22,749 nt of DNA from an uncultured bacterium (GTDB lineage Bacteria > Verrucomicrobiota > Kiritimatiellia > RFP12 > UBA1067). The stretch covers positions 1 to 22,749 of the forward strand of contig URIT01000041.1 in NCBI GenBank assembly GCA_900547945.1, written 5' to 3'. Made by a program: the position numbers and the translations under genes. Positions 21,184 to 22,749 of this stretch are shown here, piece after piece; the first letter of the stretch is position 1; each line of letters starts with the position of its first letter. Below the pieces are notes generated by a model, which was not told where the DNA came from, ran no database searches, and saw only the letters and a list, made by a program, of their open reading frames with translations.

Positions 21184-22749
21184 CGGAAACCGCCCTTCTC
21201 CTTCAGGCGCTGGATGCGCCGCTTCGCCTCGTCCGCCGACGGCACGCGCGCGGCGACCAGATAGTCCAGGACACGCGCGGCCTGCCGCGATTCGCCGCGC
21301 GCCTCGTAGTAGTCGGCCAGGGAAAACGCCGCCCGCGCGAAGAACGCGCGCGCGGTGCCGTCGAACCACACCCGCCGCGCCGCATCGTCCCCCGCATCCG
21401 GCCTGACGCCGTTCCAGTACGCGAGGACGACGTGCGTGTAGTAGGTCTCCGCCGCCTCGTCGAAGCGCCGCAGCTTCTCATAGGTGCGCGCGATCTTGAA
21501 GGAGAGGCCGAGGCGGGCGGAAGGCGTCAGCTTCTCCCCCCGCAGCAGCGCGCGGTAGGACTCCAGCGCGGCGCGGTAGCACTTCGTGTCGTTTGCGCCC
21601 ATCGCGAACAGGCAGTCCGCCCGCGAAACCTCCGCCCGGTACCGCAGCGCGTCGGAAACGGGCATCCGTCCGGCCCGCTCGAAGACGAGGATGGCCTCGT
21701 CGAACCGGGCCAGCTCCTTGAGCGCTTCGCCCTGAAGCACAAGGGCCTCGGCGACGTAGGGCGTCTCGTCCGTCGCCTTCGCCGAGGTGTCCGCGGCGGC
21801 CTTCGAGACGACGCGGCCGGCCAGCTCGACGACCTTCGGGAAATCGGGCAGCGCCGTTGCGCAGCGCGCGGCGCGCACGAGCGCCTCCAGGCGGCGCGTC
21901 GCCGTGGCGTGCGCGTTCGTCGCGCACGTCTCGAAGCCGGCGATCGCCGCCGTCCACGCGCGCCGTCCCGCCTCGTACTTGGCCAGCCAGAACTGAAGAT
22001 CGCACTTGAGCGGCGAATCGGCCACGGTGGCGAGCAGCGCACGCGCGGCGTCATACGCCTCCTGGTCGCGTCCGGCGCCGTACAGGCAGAGCGCGGACAG
22101 GAAACCCATCTCGTCCCGCCGGTCGGGCCGAAGCTCGGCAACCGCCGCGAAATCGGCCTTCGCCTCGCGGAAGCGGTAGGCGCGGTAGAGCGCACGCCCC
22201 CGCCCGGAAAGCGCGCGCACGCGCTGCTCGGCCGTGGGCACGCGCCCCCCCTCGGCGCCCAGCAGCGCGCCGTAGTCGGAAATGGCCTGCTCGAAGTGCC
22301 CGCGCGAGGCGTGCAGGGCCGCCAGGCACAGGGCGGCCTCGACGGCAATCCCGTCCGTCCCCCCGGCAAGGGCGCGGAAGAGCGACACGGCCTCGTCGGC
22401 GTGCTGCGCGCGCAGGAGCGCCTCGGCACGGCGCAGACGCGCCTGGGGCTGGAGCGCGCCCGCCGGAACGGCCCCGTAGGCCGTGGCGGCCTCTTCGAAC
22501 CGCGCATCCGCCATCAGGGCCTCGGCCCGCTCGAAAAGGCAGCGGGCGCGCACGACGGCGTTCGTCGCCACCTGCGCTGCGCGCGCGAAGAGGCCGGCCG
22601 CCTCGACATGGCGGGACAGGCTCGTGAAGGCCCTGCCCCGCCCCTCCAGCACATGCGCGTCAAGGGTATGCTCGGGATAGGCCTGAAGCAGGGTTTCGTA
22701 CTCCCGCGCGGCGGCGGCGGCGTCGCCGGCCGCGAGCAGGCCGTCGGCC
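21180..22749 (-). CDS. TPR-repeat protein of the ExbB/ExbD operon, 5' end outside the window
   Basis: The frame is open to the window end and reads TPR-like there (AREYETLLQAYPEHTLDAH), so the start is beyond 22749; a GTG at 22652 is internal. The visible part of about 520 residues is a chain of degenerate tetratricopeptide repeats: RARCLFERAEALMADARFEE, LRRAEALLRAQHADEAVSLF, YRAYRFREAKADFAAVAELR, KIARTYEKLRRFDEAAETYY and a closing SLADYYEARGESRQAARVLD. Such proteins often sit beside TolQ/TolR or ExbB/ExbD in PVC genomes and resemble YbgF/CpoB in role, giving a periplasmic scaffold. No signal sequence can be judged here. The stop overlaps the ExbB-like start. Confidence 0.85.
   Translation of the reverse strand, partial: ADGLLAAGDAAAAAREYETLLQAYPEHTLDAHVLEGRGRAFTSLSRHVEAAGLFARAAQVATNAVVRARCLFERAEALMADARFEEAATAYGAVPAGALQPQARLRRAEALLRAQHADEAVSLFRALAGGTDGIAVEAALCLAALHASRGHFEQAISDYGALLGAEGGRVPTAEQRVRALSGRGRALYRAYRFREAKADFAAVAELRPDRRDEMGFLSALCLYGAGRDQEAYDAARALLATVADSPLKCDLQFWLAKYEAGRRAWTAAIAGFETCATNAHATATRRLEALVRAARCATALPDFPKVVELAGRVVSKAAADTSAKATDETPYVAEALVLQGEALKELARFDEAILVFERAGRMPVSDALRYRAEVSRADCLFAMGANDTKCYRAALESYRALLRGEKLTPSARLGLSFKIARTYEKLRRFDEAAETYYTHVVLAYWNGVRPDAGDDAARRVWFDGTARAFFARAAFSLADYYEARGESRQAARVLDYLVAARVPSADEAKRRIQRLKEKGGFR

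Overview
The window is GC-rich bacterial DNA with tightly packed genes. Only the left edge (tadA, tadB) is on the plus strand; everything from about 2.3 kb to the right end is on the minus strand. Twin-arginine signals on a TIM-barrel protein and a phosphoesterase, an Aquifex-type aconitase, a CobA-containing haem fusion, and a hairpin repeat array that I associate with PVC-group genomes suggest a Gram-negative PVC bacterium, perhaps Kiritimatiellota, Lentisphaerota or Verrucomicrobiota. That placement is inference. No tRNA, rRNA, CRISPR, integrase or transposase was seen, so this looks like chromosomal core with some lineage-specific genes.

Layout, left to right. (1) 1-2308, plus: the end of a Tad pilus operon, with TadA ATPase (5' end outside) and TadB; no tadC follows. 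(2) 2324-6548, minus: a Tat-exported metallophosphoesterase/metallo-beta-lactamase fusion from a good sigma70-type promoter, overlapping by 11 nt a HemC-CobA-HemD fusion. (3) 6597-7526, minus: an arginine-rich orphan gene whose promoter predicts a leaderless mRNA. (4) 7682-11215, minus: a three-gene operon of exported CsgG/LpoB-like proteins, one a lipoprotein and one with a PEGA-like tail, ended by an intrinsic terminator and preceded by a strong promoter and a leader of about 375 nt with two terminator-like hairpins. (5) 11248-11437: an array of hairpin repeats after hemL. (6) 11440-18358, minus: a compact housekeeping run acn, thyX-like, rsuA-type, ymdB-type, ruvA, parvulin, hemL, with stop/start overlaps and an extended -10 promoter ahead of acn. 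(7) 18557-19540, minus: a Cys-rich Tat-exported TIM-barrel protein. (8) 19587-22749, minus: an envelope operon of TPR protein (5' end outside), ExbB/TolQ-like, ExbD/TolR-like and a small single-TM protein, joined by 4-nt overlaps.

Functional links. HemL makes 5-aminolevulinate, and the HemC-CobA-HemD protein covers later tetrapyrrole steps toward uroporphyrinogen III and precorrin-2; hemB is not here. The HemC part lacks the third domain that normally holds the dipyrromethane cofactor. The ExbB/ExbD-like pair lacks the usual membrane acidic residues at the standard positions. These two observations and the structured leader at 10806-11181 are the most worthwhile to follow up. All calls come from reading the sequence; no database search was made.
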